From Erythroxylum novogranatense (taxonomy: Eukaryota > Streptophyta > Magnoliopsida > Malpighiales > Erythroxylaceae), in the NCBI GenBank assembly GCA_029891385.1, contig CM057228.1, forward strand, positions 57,543,783-57,607,782: 64,000 nucleotides of DNA, read 5' to 3'. Under the pieces are notes generated by a model that searched no databases, had not been told where the DNA came from, and saw only the letters and a list, made by a program, of their open reading frames with translations. This document shows positions 10,809 to 22,678 of the stretch, piece after piece (the stretch's first letter is position 1; each line of letters opens with the position of its first letter). The position numbers and the translations under genes are program-made.

Positions 10809-11822
10809 AGAAGGTAGAATTGATATCCCATGGTTTCTTTAGGATATCCTACAAACAAACACTTGTCGACTTTGCTTCAAGCTTATCTCGATGAATCCGC
10901 TTCACGAAGGTGACAACCCTAAACTTTCAAATGAGAAAGATAAGGTTTTCGTTAGTCCACATCTCATATGGAGTAACATCAACTGTCTTAGAGGGAACTC
11001 TGTTTAGCAAGTAAGCAGTGCCTCTAGCAGCTGCACCCCAAAATGATTTTGGTAACTGCGAAACCCATCATTGATCGCATCGTGTCCAACAAGGTTCGAT
11101 TTCTCCTTTCAGCCACACCATTTCTTTGTGGTGTGTAAGGAGGAGTCCACCGAGATAAAATGCCATTATCTCGAGATAATCCAAGCTGCTGGTCTAAGTA
11201 TTCTCCACCACAATCGGATCGTAATGCCTTGATACTTTTACCAAGCTGGTTTTCTACTTCATTTCAATTGTTTGAACTTTTCAAACGCTTGATTTGTATC
11301 TCATCGATACAAGTACCTATATCGAGAATAATCATCGATAAAGGTAATGAAGTAACGACAACCACTTCTAGCATGGATGGACATCGGACCGCATACATCC
11401 GAATGTATTAGGTCTAATACTCCGATCGCTTCGCTCACCCTTTCCTTAAGGGTAACTTAGTCATCTTGCCTAATAAACAAGATTCGCATGTGTCATATGA
11501 TTCATAATCAAATGACCTAAACCGCCACTCTTATGGAGTTTAGCGATGCGTGTCTCATTTATATGGCTGTTCGACAATGCCATAAGTAAGTTGACTTTAA
11601 ATTATCTCTTTTATGCCGTTTGGTGTCATTGACATTCATAATTGGATGAGACATATCTAATATGTAAATTCCATTGCATAATGTACCAGTACCATAAAGC
11701 ATTCCATTAGAATTAATAGAACAACCATTGCTATTAAAATTCAAATAGAAACCAGCTCTATTTAAACAAGAAATGCATAATATGTTCTTTGTCAAAGCGG
11801 GTACAAAATAACAATCATCCAA
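10809..11822 (-). pseudogene. C2a integrase and GAG-pre-integrase, frameshifted
   Basis: The minus strand matches the C1 and C2b integrases, but the catalytic core is broken at several places (about 11030-11440). The clear remaining frame, 11822-11559, has YFVPALTKNILCISCLNRAG and DMSHPIMNVNDTKRHKRDNL, ending in LWHCR where the HHCC motif starts. At 11150-11300 this copy has CG or a deletion where the sister copy C2b (18960-19130) has CTG or CAG. Those are the positions that break the frame. Confidence 0.8.
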
Positions 11823-12856
11823 TTCGAGTACAAGCCCGGTGGGAGAGACAAAACATAGGTTCCTACGGCTAATGCAAAGAACTCTTGCTCCATTTCCAAC
11901 ACGCAGTCTACTTCTCCTTCATGAGTCGCTCATCGTCCCTTAGGCCCCGTGATATCATTACATATGTGTGAGCCACAACCAAGATCAAATACCCAAATGT
12001 TGTGATCGTAAGCAGATTAACCTCAATGACATACATACCGAAGTAGTTGAGGCATCGATGCCTTCTTCCGCTTGATGACTCCAATAGACTTTGCAATTGC
12101 GCCCCAATGGCCATCTTTACCACAATGGAAGCAAGTTCCTTTCGGGCGCTTCTTTGGTCTTCTTCTTGATGGCACTTCCTTTTGGTTTCTTGGCCTTCTT
12201 CTTCTTTGGGTTCTTTTCTTCTTTGAACCGGAAGAAGAAGTACCACCATCAAGACTTGCTTACTATCATTCTTGATAGTTCCTTTCATTGTCTTGAGCAG
12301 ATTGATCAACTCAGTATTGTTGTGGATATTTGGTTCATCCGATAGTTTAACACGAAGCGTGAATAACTCTCGGACAATCCAACCAGAATTAAGTCTATAC
12401 TTAACTCATAATCCATTACAAAACCTAAGGCGACCAATCTCTCAATATAGCCATTCATCTTCGAGGGCATCTTGCATGCCAGATGTCCCTGGAGCCATCT
12501 TTAATGGTGAAGAGAAGCCTTGAGGTCTCGAACCTTCGAGATCGAGCTTGCTCATCAAACGACTCCCTAAGATGAAAGACTATAGTGTGAGCATCCATGG
12601 ATTCGTCTTTCTCGCAGCTCTGGTGACATCGAGGCAAGCATAATGCAAGTAGCCATGTCCTCGTCCTTTAGATGCTTACGATATGCCTTCCGATTCTCAT
12701 CGAAGCATCGACGAGAGGTGCATCTGGAAGTGGAACATCTAGGATGTATCCAGTTCCTCGATCGAGAACAATTCTCGATTCCGTAGCGATCAAGAAAATT
12801 CGGTCCATTAACTTGTTGGAATCCATTAGCGGCGTAAGTTCACACCGAAGACATCT
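11823..12856 (-). pseudogene. C2a gag and protease region, frameshifted
   Basis: The minus-strand frame 12309-11908 includes a K/E/R-rich stretch and part of the zinc-knuckle area, then TITTFGYLILVVAHTYVMISRGL. Pieces of the gag N-terminus lie at 12637-12455 (MDAHTIVFHLRESFDEQA) and near 12850 (start region beside CATCTTCAACC). The knuckle CFHCGKDGHW, clear in C2b, is out of frame here. Plus-strand frames at 12072-12345 are shadows. Confidence 0.75.
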
Positions 12857-14842
12857 TCAACCAACCTAAACGGAAAGAGAGAAAGAATGTTAAAATAGGA
12901 ATAGATGCATAATCATAAGGACTTGAATGATATGCAAAAGCTCCCACTAGTTTCATAGAATCCATAACCCTCATTCTGAATCCAAAGAAACAAGATGACA
13001 TAATGTCCTAGTGGGTTGATATCCGATATTGCTAAGAATGACCTTGGGTTTACCCAACAAGCCACAACTTAGGTCAATCAGTAGGTATCGAACATACCAA
13101 TTGCATCATCGATAACCGACATTAAGCATGACCTTGGGTTTACCCAACAAGCCACCTTATGTCTCGGGAGGTATCAGATATACCAATTACATCTTAGACA
13201 CAACTATCGATCCGTGCTATCAACTTGTTGATGTGTGCACTTACATTGGGTTATCAACTCTTTGATACGCATACATCTTATGTATGCTACCCAATTTCGC
13301 CTCTGTCGCGTTGACCTTGAAGTTTACTCAACAAACCAACGCTTCTAGTGAAAACCAACCCATGAATCCAAAATCACATTTTCATGGTTCAACATATCCA
13401 GTATAGAGCGAGCTTGGGTTTACCCAACAACCCAACCCTATAAGAACTCGTTCTTACCATATTAATGGAAGGCGTTAGTTTTCATATACCGAGGAGGGAT
13501 TTCGAACTCTAGACTCCAAGCTGAAGGATTATAGTCACTATGACTATATGGAATAATTTAGGGCATATGATCAATCACATTGAGTTTATACCTAAAATCA
13601 TCCATCATCCCTCCTTTGCATGTTATAAGTCGACTTGTGTATGTATAAGTCAACTTATGCCTCTGTGTAAATCGACTTATGCATGTGTAAGTCGACTTGT
13701 GCAACTGTGCACGAACAAGTCGACTTGTACCATTGTGCAAGTCGACTTATGCGTCTACAGTGCACGGACAATCCATGTAATCCCAATTCACAATACCAGC
13801 ATACCTAGGGTAATATCTGTTAATTTGATGTACCAATGAACACTTCATTGTTACATGATTGCCATATACAGTCAAACCATACAAGAAAAGCTTGAAAATG
13901 AGTCATTACTCATAAATATCCAAACAATTTAGGAAACACCAAATTATCACCCTAAGCATCTCTAGCTAGTCCATACGTTATCAAATTACTTCGGCACAAG
14001 TCACAAAAAATTATGACGGCCAAAACAAGCAAGATAATGAAATACACTAACGAGACGCTAATGTGACCTATTCGGCATCTGAAAATTCTTGGAAATCCAA
14101 ATTCAAGCAATTCAGTTTGGAAAGCATACAACATCAATATAACATATTTTCAATCACATTAAAAATAGTCCAAGGCATTGGAACTGAAAAATACACATTC
14201 AATTATGCCAAGCAAAACAGTCCCAGCAATGTTCACAAAACTGCCAAGTACTACACATTGCTCGAAATAATCATTGAAAAAATTTCAATAAATTCTGAGA
14301 AAATTACACAGGTTACTAAATGTTCAGGACATGCCTCATGAATTTTTTCAGGATTTATAGCCATCAAAAACTCAGTCAACCTAAGCAACAAAACCGATTC
14401 AAAAGCTGTGTTCATCAACACAGCTATTCCCAACAGCATAGAATAAATTCGTGAATAAATAGAAAATCACCTTGAAAACACATTTACATCCACATAGACA
14501 TTCACAAACATCTTAGGGACATTTTGGTGAAGGCCAATCCGAAAAACCATTTTTCTAGAATTTATTATCGAATTTATACACATGCCTGTTCACAGAATGT
14601 GACACAAAACAGCATCTAGAACCTTAGGGAATAAATTAGCAAAACTATATCAAATCAAATTGATAAATTCTAATCTTTCACAGAAATATTCTATAACATG
14701 TTATGAACAATTCTGGGCAGAAAAATTTCGAAAAACATATCCCTATATTAATTCGAAATTTGGACAGCATACATGCATCAACGTCAAATTCAAATAGGAA
14801 GTCCGACCTAGCTAGGCTTTTAGCTTCATACACGACACAAGT
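12857..14842 (-). other. C2a long leader between PBS and gag
   Basis: About 2 kb without a supported gene. It holds hairpin repeats TTGGGTTTACCCAA at 13044-13057, 13134-13147 and 13414-13427, the first two in direct repeats of 90 bp. A cluster of GTCGAC-type palindromes lies at 13625-13755. The AT-rich remainder is homologous to the C1 leader. The 99-codon frame at 13540-13839 is a translation of the palindromes. Confidence 0.72.
13625..13755. repeat. cluster of GTCGAC-centred palindromes in C2a leader
   Basis: Units include TATAAGTCGACTTGTG, TGTAAGTCGACTTGTGC, ACAAGTCGACTTGTACC and GCAAGTCGACTTATGCG, with two decayed units (AAGTCAACTT, AAATCGACTT), spaced about 20-25 bases apart. Confidence 0.88.
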
Positions 14843-14856
14843 GGCTCTGATACCAC
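14843..14856 (-). promoter_or_regulatory. primer-binding site of C2a
   Basis: GGCTCTGATACCAC on the plus strand, abutting LTR C; initiator Met tRNA type. The corresponding site of C2b at 20748-20760 reads GGCTCGATACCAC, with the T of CTG missing, followed by two extra T residues. Confidence 0.9.
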
Positions 14857-16783
14857 TGTAGGAAAATCCCGGGAGGTACATCACATGTACCAGGTGCGGA
14901 AAAAAAAAATTTTTGTCGCCGGGACCTTCCCGAAGGCCAGGATCTATGTGTCTGTATGAAGATTCAAACCTGAATAGCCAATAGAGACTATCTCTAAAGG
15001 TATCCACGCAGAGATCAGAAAACCTAACCGGGACAAACCCCTTTGACCCGGGAATAGCTAGAACAAAGTAAAGGCTGCTAGACCCTACCTCTGTCCTTGG
15101 AGAGCTTAAGAAATCGATGGAGAGAAGGGATGAAGCTTGGAGATGATGAAGAGATCGTTGGAGAAGAGTAAAAGAACCTTTGAAAAACACTTTTCTATCT
15201 TCTTTTCTCAACCCACGATAAAGCTCTCTTTCACTTAGGTTTAAAACACTTTTTAAACCTCCTCACCATCATCTACGAGCATCATCTTCTTTCATCACTC
15301 ATCTTTTGTCTTTTAGTCATTAATTACTTAATGACTAAGCATGATGACAAGGCTTCCAAAAGAAGCTTCTTTGCTTCCTCTCCTCCATCCACGTTTTACA
15401 CACATATATATATATATATATTAATTAATTAATCATATATTTATATGTATATATATTGCTGAAGTAGTCCAGTCACACTGGGGTCGGTCCTACTGGGTCC
15501 CGGTGTAGGAAAAACCCCCCGAAAACCTTTTTCAGCAATATCGATGTCGCGATCTCATCGGGACATATCTCGATCTCATCGGGATCTATTTAATCCTAAT
15601 GCTCTCCATAATTGGAACTCTGTCCAATACTATTTTACGGATTCTCTGAAACACTCTTATGCGTGTGACCCTTTAGGTTCCCGGTTATGTTGGCCACTTA
15701 GATTAACACTTAATCTCGAAAGCAAGTCATGAGCGTCTAGCAACACATCATGACCCCAATTCACCGGAAAGTAATTGGTTTGATGAATTCATCACGAACC
15801 GATCACGAACCCTTCCATGACAATTACCGTGCAATTCATCCTTTCATCATCCTATACCCCACTTGGTTATGAGTATGGTCAAAGTGTCAACTCTTACTAG
15901 ACTAAGTCTAGCCCAGTGATATCGGTTCTGTCTTGGGACTCATTACTTTATATGTCCATGAAGACACTCTTCATGACATATTTATGCTCCGCCGAGACTT
16001 AAAGTAATGATCCGACAAGAGGTTAGGTATCTCTTACGCTATCACGTATGATGAATCCTTTATTGGCTACTCAATTACCTTGAATACCTCAAGTCGCACT
16101 CCAAGCACCACCCTATGAGTAACCTCGAAAGGCAACAAGGAATGGAGTCAGCACGGCATCAAGATATCAAGATATCCTCGAGTACCTCAAGTCTAAGGAT
16201 ACTTGCACCATTGCTATGATCGATTATCACCGACATTAGAATAGGATATCCATGTGATGATCTCATGGCAGGTCATCCAATGTACTTACTACCCTTAGTA
16301 AGCATCCACATGTCAACTCTAAATATCCCATATTTACAGTTTCGAGATCCACCGCTGATCCAATCAAGGAGTATAACATATGCTAATGTGGGATTAATGA
16401 TGTCCGGTCTCATTAATCCTATGACTAGAAGAATTTAGAATCTTGACATAATTGCACATGATAGGAATCTCGGGATTATGATCACATCATAATTTCCTTC
16501 ATGCTATGTCATATATCATGGACTTCTTTAATTTGATTAAAGATCAATATCAATTCATAAAGAACATCAAATAAATGAAACATGCCTTTCTTTATTTATT
16601 CATAAAGTCTCATACATGACTATGAACAAAAGCGCTAAAGGGATTGCCTTTAGGGCATTACTCTAACAATCTCACGGTACTGTACATGCATAAGTGGACT
16701 TACACGAGTATACAAGTCGACTTATTAGTACCGAACTGGTATAAGTCGATTTACATCTCCATACAAGTCGACTTACACCTACA
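14857..16783 (-). repeat. C2 LTR C, central (1927 bp)
   Basis: Full-length LTR with perfect six-base terminal inverted repeats TGTAGG/CCTACA. It serves as the 5' LTR of internal a and the 3' LTR of internal b. Compared with the C1 LTR it extends 115 bp beyond the CTCTAACA point (16669-16783). No gene inside. Confidence 0.9.
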
Positions 16784-17340
16784 AATCTCCCACTGACCTA
16801 AAGGCAATCGCCTTGGTATCTAATACCATAAGTTTAGTATATGAGAATCAAAATTTTCTATGACAATGGCTTCGTCAGCGGATCGCAATGTTCTCGCTTC
16901 AGGAATTCTCTCGATCGTGACATCACCTCCGCAATGATCTCTCGAATCGATGATATCTGCGAGTGCGTGTTTAGATCGTTGGTGAGACCTTGGTTCCTTT
17001 GCTCGAGCAATAACCCCATTGTTGTCACAATACAACAGATGGGCCCATCACGCCTAGGAACCACACCAAGTTCGATGATGAACTTTGATCCAACGAGCTT
17101 CCTTTGCGCCTCGATGCAAAGAATGTACTCGCCTCGGCCGTTGAATCAACCGTCGCCTCTTGTTTGAACTCTTCCAACCGATCGCTCCGCCGCTTCGGTG
17201 TGAAAACATAACCTAACGGGATTTTGAATCATCCTTATCGATTGAAAATCGCATCCGATGCCCGCTCATTTGGAGATTTCCATCTCCATATATCAAGAAA
17301 ACATCCTTAGTCCTTCGCAAGTACTTGAGGATATTCTTGT
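16784..17340 (-). pseudogene. C2b RNase H domain, heavily broken
   Basis: The minus strand matches C2a RNase H (9520-8985), but short indels destroy every frame. MYCDNNGVIARAKEPRSHQRSKHAL is read from 17035, and YGDGNLQMSGH near 17290. Aligning the two copies by eye, the differences cluster where C2a has CAG or CTG, for example ACAGC versus ACGAGC, GCTGCC versus GCGCC, and ACTGGG versus ACGGG. Confidence 0.8.
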
Positions 17341-18330
17341 GACCACCCAAAGGACCCTCACCAGATCCGATTGGTATCCGCCGTGACACTCGTGAGCATA
17401 CGATACATCGGGCCTCGTGACATAACATAGCATACATGATCGATCCTATCGCAAACGATACGGGATCGATCCATGCGCATCCTCTCATCTTGTGTCTTAG
17501 ACATAGATTTCGAGAGTGTTATCCCATGAGACATGGGAAGAAACCTCTCTTGGATTGCTCCATGCTAAACCTCTTTAGCATCTTGTCTATGTACGATGGT
17601 TGTGAAAGACCAAGCAACCTCTTCGATCTATCTCTATAAATCTTTATCCCGAGGATAAAAGTTGCTTCACCAAGGTCTTTCATGGCAAATTGTTTGGATA
17701 ACCAAATCTTGGTGATTGTAGATCGAGACATCGCTTCCTAGTAATAATATGTCATCCACATATAGCACAAGGAATACGATTGCAGTCCCATTAACCTTCT
17801 TGTACACATAGTGTTCATCCGGATTTTGTGAGAAACCAAACTCTTTGATTGACTCATCAAAACGGATGTTCCAACTCCTGGATGCTTGCTTCAATCCATA
17901 AATGGATTTCTGAAGCTTGCATACCTTTTCGCCATCGATGGAAGTGAAGCCCTCTGGTTGTGTCATGTACACATCCTCGGCCAGATTTCCATTAAGGAAA
18001 GTTGTCTTCACATCCATTTGCCATATCTCATAATCATAATGAGCGGCAATAGCTAGGAGTATCCGAATGGATTTAAGCATTGCTACGGGGCTGAAGGTCT
18101 CGTCATAGTCAACTCCTTGTCTCTGACGAAATCCTTTGGCCACAAGCCTTGCTTTATAAGTAATCACATTACCATCCACGCCGGTTTTCTTCTTGAAAAC
18201 CCATTTGCACCCTATAGGTTTTATCCTTCAGTGCATCAACCAAAGTCCATACTTTGTTTTGGTACATGGAATCCATTTCACTTTCATGGCACAAAGCCAT
18301 TTTTCGGACTCAACTTTTCGTAACCTCTTC
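17341..18330 (-). pseudogene. C2b reverse transcriptase
   Basis: The minus-strand frame 18179-17667 (170 codons) has the full catalytic core, ARLVAKGFRQRQGVDYDETF, WQMDVKTTFLNG and VLYVDDILLLGSD. The next frame, 17731-17519, gives ATFILGIKIYRDRSKRLLGL and the thumb. Frameshifts near 17700-17740 and 17480-17510 separate them, and the N-terminal end breaks at about 18180-18330. Nearly identical to C2a over the core. Confidence 0.87.
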
Positions 18331-19383
18331 ATAGGTAGCGAGCTCATCTTCTTCTATGAGCAACACGTCATTCTGCTCACTTACGAGAAATCCATATCTC
18401 TCGAGAACAAGGCGTATCCTACTTGACCTACTTAACTTCGTGTGTAGTAGAAGGTTGAATCATTATTTCATCCGAATGAGTGATGCCTCGAGTTCAGCAT
18501 TGATCTCGGTTCATTAGCATCTTGAACTTCTTCAAGTTCAACTTTGTTCCCACCGCCTTCTTGCGGAAGAAACTCTTTCTCTAAGAAGACAGATGCTTTG
18601 AAACAAACACCTTTTGTTCCTCAAAGAAGGTAGAATTGATATCCCATGGTTTCTTTAGGATATCCTACAAACAAACACTTGTCGACTTTGCTTCAAGCTT
18701 ATCTCGATCAATCCGCTTCACGAAGGTGACAACCCTAAACTTTCAAATGAGAAAGATAAGGTTTTCGTTAGTCCACATCTCATATGGAGTAACATCAACT
18801 GTCTTAGAGGGAACTCTGTTTAGCAAGTAAACAGCTGTCTCTAGCTGCACTTCAAAATGATTTTGGTAACTTTGCGAAACCCATCATTGATCGTACCGTG
18901 TCCAACAAGGTTCGATTTCTCCTTTCAGCCACACCATTTTGCTGTGGTGTGTAAGGAGGAGTCCACTGAGATAAAATGCCATTATCTCTGAGATAATCCA
19001 GAAACTGTTGGTCTAAGTATTCTCCACCACAATCGGATCGTAATGCCTTGATACTTTTACCAAGCTGGTTTTCTACTTCATTTCTGAATTGTTTGAACTT
19101 TTCAAACGCTTCAGATTTGTATCTCATCAGATACAAGTACCTATATCGAGAATAATCATCGATAAAGGTAATGAAGTAACGACAACCACTTCTAGCATGG
19201 ATGGACATCGGACCGCATACATCTGAATGTATTAGGTCTAATACTCGATCGCTTCGCTCACCCTTTCCTTGAAGGGTAACTTAGTCATCTTGCCTAATAA
19301 ACAAGATTCGCATGTGTCATATGATTCATAATCAAATGACCCTAAACCGCCACTCTTATGGAGTTTAGCGATGCGTGTCTCAT
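18331..19383 (-). pseudogene. C2b integrase
   Basis: The minus-strand frame 19208-18852 (118 codons) holds SIHARSGCRYFITFIDDYSRY, LRSDCGGEYLDQQFLDYL (catalytic Asp) and QQNGVAERRNRTLLDTVRSM (catalytic Glu), then FAKLPKSF. The first catalytic Asp lies just upstream, in a part shifted near 19240. The linker to RT at 18331-18850 is degraded. This copy keeps CTG/CAG at sites where C2a is frameshifted (18960-19130). Confidence 0.85.
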
Positions 19384-20690
19384 TTATATGGCTGTTCGAC
19401 AATGCCATAAGTAAGTTGACTTTAAATTATCTCTTTTATGCCGCTTGGTGTCATTGACATTCATAATTGGATGAGACATATCTAATATGTAAATTCCATT
19501 GCATAATGTACCAATACCATAAAGCATTCCATTAGAATTAATAGAACAACCATTGCTATTAAAATTCAAATAGAAACCAATTTATTTAAACAAGAAATGC
19601 ATAATATGTTCTTTGTCAAAACGGGTACAAAATAACAATCATCCAATTCGAGTACAAGCCCGGTGGGAGAGACAAAACATAGGTTCCTACGGCTAATGCA
19701 AAGAACTCTTGCTCCATTTCCAACACGCAGTCTACTTCTCCTTCATGAGTCATCTCATCGTCCCTTAGGCCCCGTGATATCATTACATATGTGTGAGCCA
19801 CAACCAAGATCAAATACCCAAATGTTGTGATCGTAAACAAGATTAACCTCAATGACATACATACCGAAGTAGTTGAGGCATCCGATGCCTTCTTACGCTT
19901 CAAATGACTCAGATAGACTTTGCAATTGCGCCTCCAATGGCCATCTTTACCACAATGGAAGCAAGTTCCTTTCGGGCGCCTTCTTTGGTCTTCTTCTTGA
20001 TGGCACTTCCTTTTGGTTTCTTGGCCTTCTTCTTCTTTGGGTTCTTTTTCTTTTGAACCGTAAGAAGAAGCGACCACCATCAAGACTTGCTTACTATCAT
20101 TCTTGATAGTCTCGTCACCGTCTTGGCAGATTGATCAACTCGGTATTGTTGTGGATATTTGATTCATCCGATAGTTTAACACTAATTGTGAATAACTCTC
20201 GGACAATCCAACCGTAATTAAGTCTATACTTAACTCATAATCCATTACAAAACCTAAGACGGCTAATCTCTCAATATAGCCATTCATCTTGTGGCATAAC
20301 GCATGCCAGATGTCCACGAGCCATCTTTAATGGTGAAGAGAAGCCTCGAGGTCTCGAACCTTTCGCATCGAGCTTGCTCATCAAACAGACTCCCTAAGAT
20401 GAAAGACTATAGTGTGAGCATCCATGGATTCGCGCTTCGCAGCCTCGTGACATCGAGGCAAGCATAATGCAAGTAGCCATGTCATCGCTCTTTAGATATT
20501 TTACGATATGCCTTCGATTCTCATCGAAGCATCGACAAGCAGTGCATCCGAAGTGGAACATCTAGGATGTATCCAGTTCCTCGATCCGAGAACAATTCTC
20601 GATTCCAGAGCGACCAAGAAAATTCGGTCCAGCTTAACTTGTTGGAATCCATTAACGAGCGAAGTTCACACCGAAGACATCTTCAACGCC
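19384..20690 (-). pseudogene. C2b gag, protease region and pre-integrase
   Basis: Minus-strand pieces: 19569-19384 (NSNGCSINSNGMLYGIGTL, DMSHPIMNVNDTK) and 20083-19616 with a complete CCHC zinc knuckle CFHCGKDGHWRRNC, which binds packaged RNA. After it come ITTFGYLILVVAHTYVMIS and EQEFFALAVGTYV, the protease-side reading. Gag N-terminal pieces lie at 20317-20135 and towards 20690. The start codon region near 20670 is followed almost at once by the PBS, because the leader is deleted. Confidence 0.82.
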
Positions 20691-20762
20691 AAATTCAAAT
20701 AGGAAGTCCGACCTAGCTAGGCTTTTAGCTTCATAGGCGACACAAGTGGCTCGATACCACTT
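20660..20762 (-). other. deleted leader of C2b, gag start next to PBS
   Basis: The text runs from CGAAGACATCTTCAAC (gag start) directly into the last part of the leader (CAAATTCAAATAGGAAG), the PBS and LTR D. In C2a these two points are about 1.9 kb apart (12855 and 14785). The short shared string CAAC at the junction suggests a deletion at microhomology. Confidence 0.8.
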
Positions 20763-22678
20763 TGTAGGAAAATCCCGGAGGTACATCACATGTACCGTGC
20801 GGAAAACAAAAATTTTGTCACGGACCTTCCCAAAGCCAGGATCTATGTGTTCAGATGAAGGTTCAAACCGAATATAATAGAGACTATCTCTAAAGGTATC
20901 CACGCAGAGATCGAAACCTAACCGGACAAACCCTTTGACCCGGAATAGCTAGAACAAAGTAAAGGCTGCTAGACCCTACCTCTCGTCTCGAGAGCTTAAG
21001 AAATCGATGGAGAGAAGGGATGAAGCTTGAGATGATGAAGAGATCGTTGGAGAAGAGTAAAAGAACCTTTGAAAACACTTTTCTATCTTCTTTCTCAACC
21101 CACGATAAAGCTCTCTTTCACTTAGGTTTAAAACACTTTTAAACCTCCTCACCATCATCTACGAGCATCATCTTCTTTCATCACTCATCTTTGTCTTTTA
21201 GTCATTAATTACTTAATGACTAAGCATGATGACAAGGCTTCCAAAAGAAGCTTCTTTGCTTCCTCTCCTCCATCCACGCTTTTTACACATATATATATAT
21301 ATATATTAATTAATTATTTAATTAATTAATCATATATATATATGTATATATATTGTCAAGTAGTCCAACACACCTGGGTCGGTCTCTTGGGTCCCGGTGT
21401 GGGAAAAACCCCCGAAAACTTTTTTCAGCAATATCGATGTCGCGATCTCATCGGGACATATCTCGATCTCATCGGGATCCATTTAATCCTAATGTTTCCA
21501 TAATTGGAACTCGTCCAATACTATTTTATGGATTCTCCAAACACTCTTATCGTGTGACCCTTTAGTTCCGGTTATGTTGGCCATTTAGATTAACACTTAA
21601 TCTGAGCAAGTCATGAGCGCGTCTAGCAACACATCATGACTCCTAATTCACCGGAAAGTAATTGGTTTGATGAATTCATCACGAACCGATCACTTAACCC
21701 TTCCATAGACAATTACCGCAATTCGTCCTTTCATCATCCTATACCCCACTTGGTTATGAGTATGGTCAAAGTGTCAACTCTTACTAGACTAAGTCTAGCC
21801 CAAGTGATATCAGTTCTGCCTTAGGACTCATTACTTTATATGTCCATGAAGACACTCTTCATGACATATTTATGCTCGACCGAGACTTAAAGTAATGATC
21901 CCGACAAGAGGTTGTGGTATCTCTTTCGCTATCACGTAGTGATGAATCCTTTATTGGCTACTCAATTACCTTCAATACCTCAAGTCGCACCCAAGCACCA
22001 CCCTATGAGTAACCTCTCAAAGGCAACAAGGAATGGAGTCAAAGCACAACATCGATATCAAGATATCCTTGAGTACCTTAAGTCAAGGATACTTGCACCA
22101 TTGCTATGATGAGATTATCACTGACATTAGAATAGGATATCCATGTGATGATCTCATGGCGGGTCATCCAATGTATTTACTACCCTTAGTAAGCATCCAC
22201 ATGTCAACTCTAAATATCCCATATTTACGGCTTCGAGATCCACCGCTGATCCAATCAAGGAGTATAACATATGTTAATCATGTCGGATTAATGATGTCCG
22301 GCCTCATTAATCCTATGACTAGGAGAATTTAGATATCTTGACATAATTGCACATGATAGGAATCTCGTGATTATGATCACATCATAATTTCCTTCATGCT
22401 ATGTCATATATCATGGACTTCATTAATTTGATTAAAGATCAATATCAATTCATAAAGAACATCAAATAAATGAAACATGTCTTTCTTTATTTATTCATAA
22501 AGTCCATACATGACTATGAACAAAAGCGCTAAAGGGATTGCCTTTAGGGCATTACTCTAACAATCTCACTAAGATCAGATACGCATAAGTCGACTTACAC
22601 GAGTATACAAGTCGACTTATTAGTATCGAATCGGTATAAGTCGACTTACATCTCCATACAAGTCGATTTACACCTACA
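20763..22678 (-). repeat. C2 LTR D, right (1916 bp)
   Basis: Begins TGTAGGAAAATCC after two extra T residues and ends CGATTTACACCTACA, adjoining C1 sequence. It carries the same roughly 115-bp palindrome extension (22563-22678). It differs from LTR C by many small deletions, often where LTR C has CAG or CTG. Confidence 0.9.

Larger units (their letters stand above)
7797..22678 (-). mobile_element. Ty1/copia element C2, tandem form with three LTRs and two internal regions
   Basis: Layout on the plus strand: LTR B (7797-8947), internal a (8948-14856), LTR C (14857-16783), internal b (16784-20762), LTR D (20763-22678). All parts face the minus strand. Outer flanks are CCAGT (7792-7796) and CCAAT (22679-22683), a five-base TSD with one mismatch, and C1 sequence joins directly across it. 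This supports one insertion event followed by unequal LTR recombination. Both internal regions encode the same kind of polyprotein as C1, so C2 is a close relative that inserted into its cousin. Confidence 0.85.

Noticed and set aside
12072..12345. Hydrophobic plus-strand frames that look like membrane proteins
   Set aside because: They are antisense to the K/R/E-rich gag zinc-knuckle region of C2a; the reverse of lysine/glutamate codons gives Phe/Leu. The same occurs at 23090-23236.
13540..13839. 99-codon cysteine-rich plus-strand frame in the copia leader
   Set aside because: The Cys/Ser/Thr pattern is a translation of the AAGTCGACTT palindromes. The minus strand gives a similar frame, as expected from palindromes.
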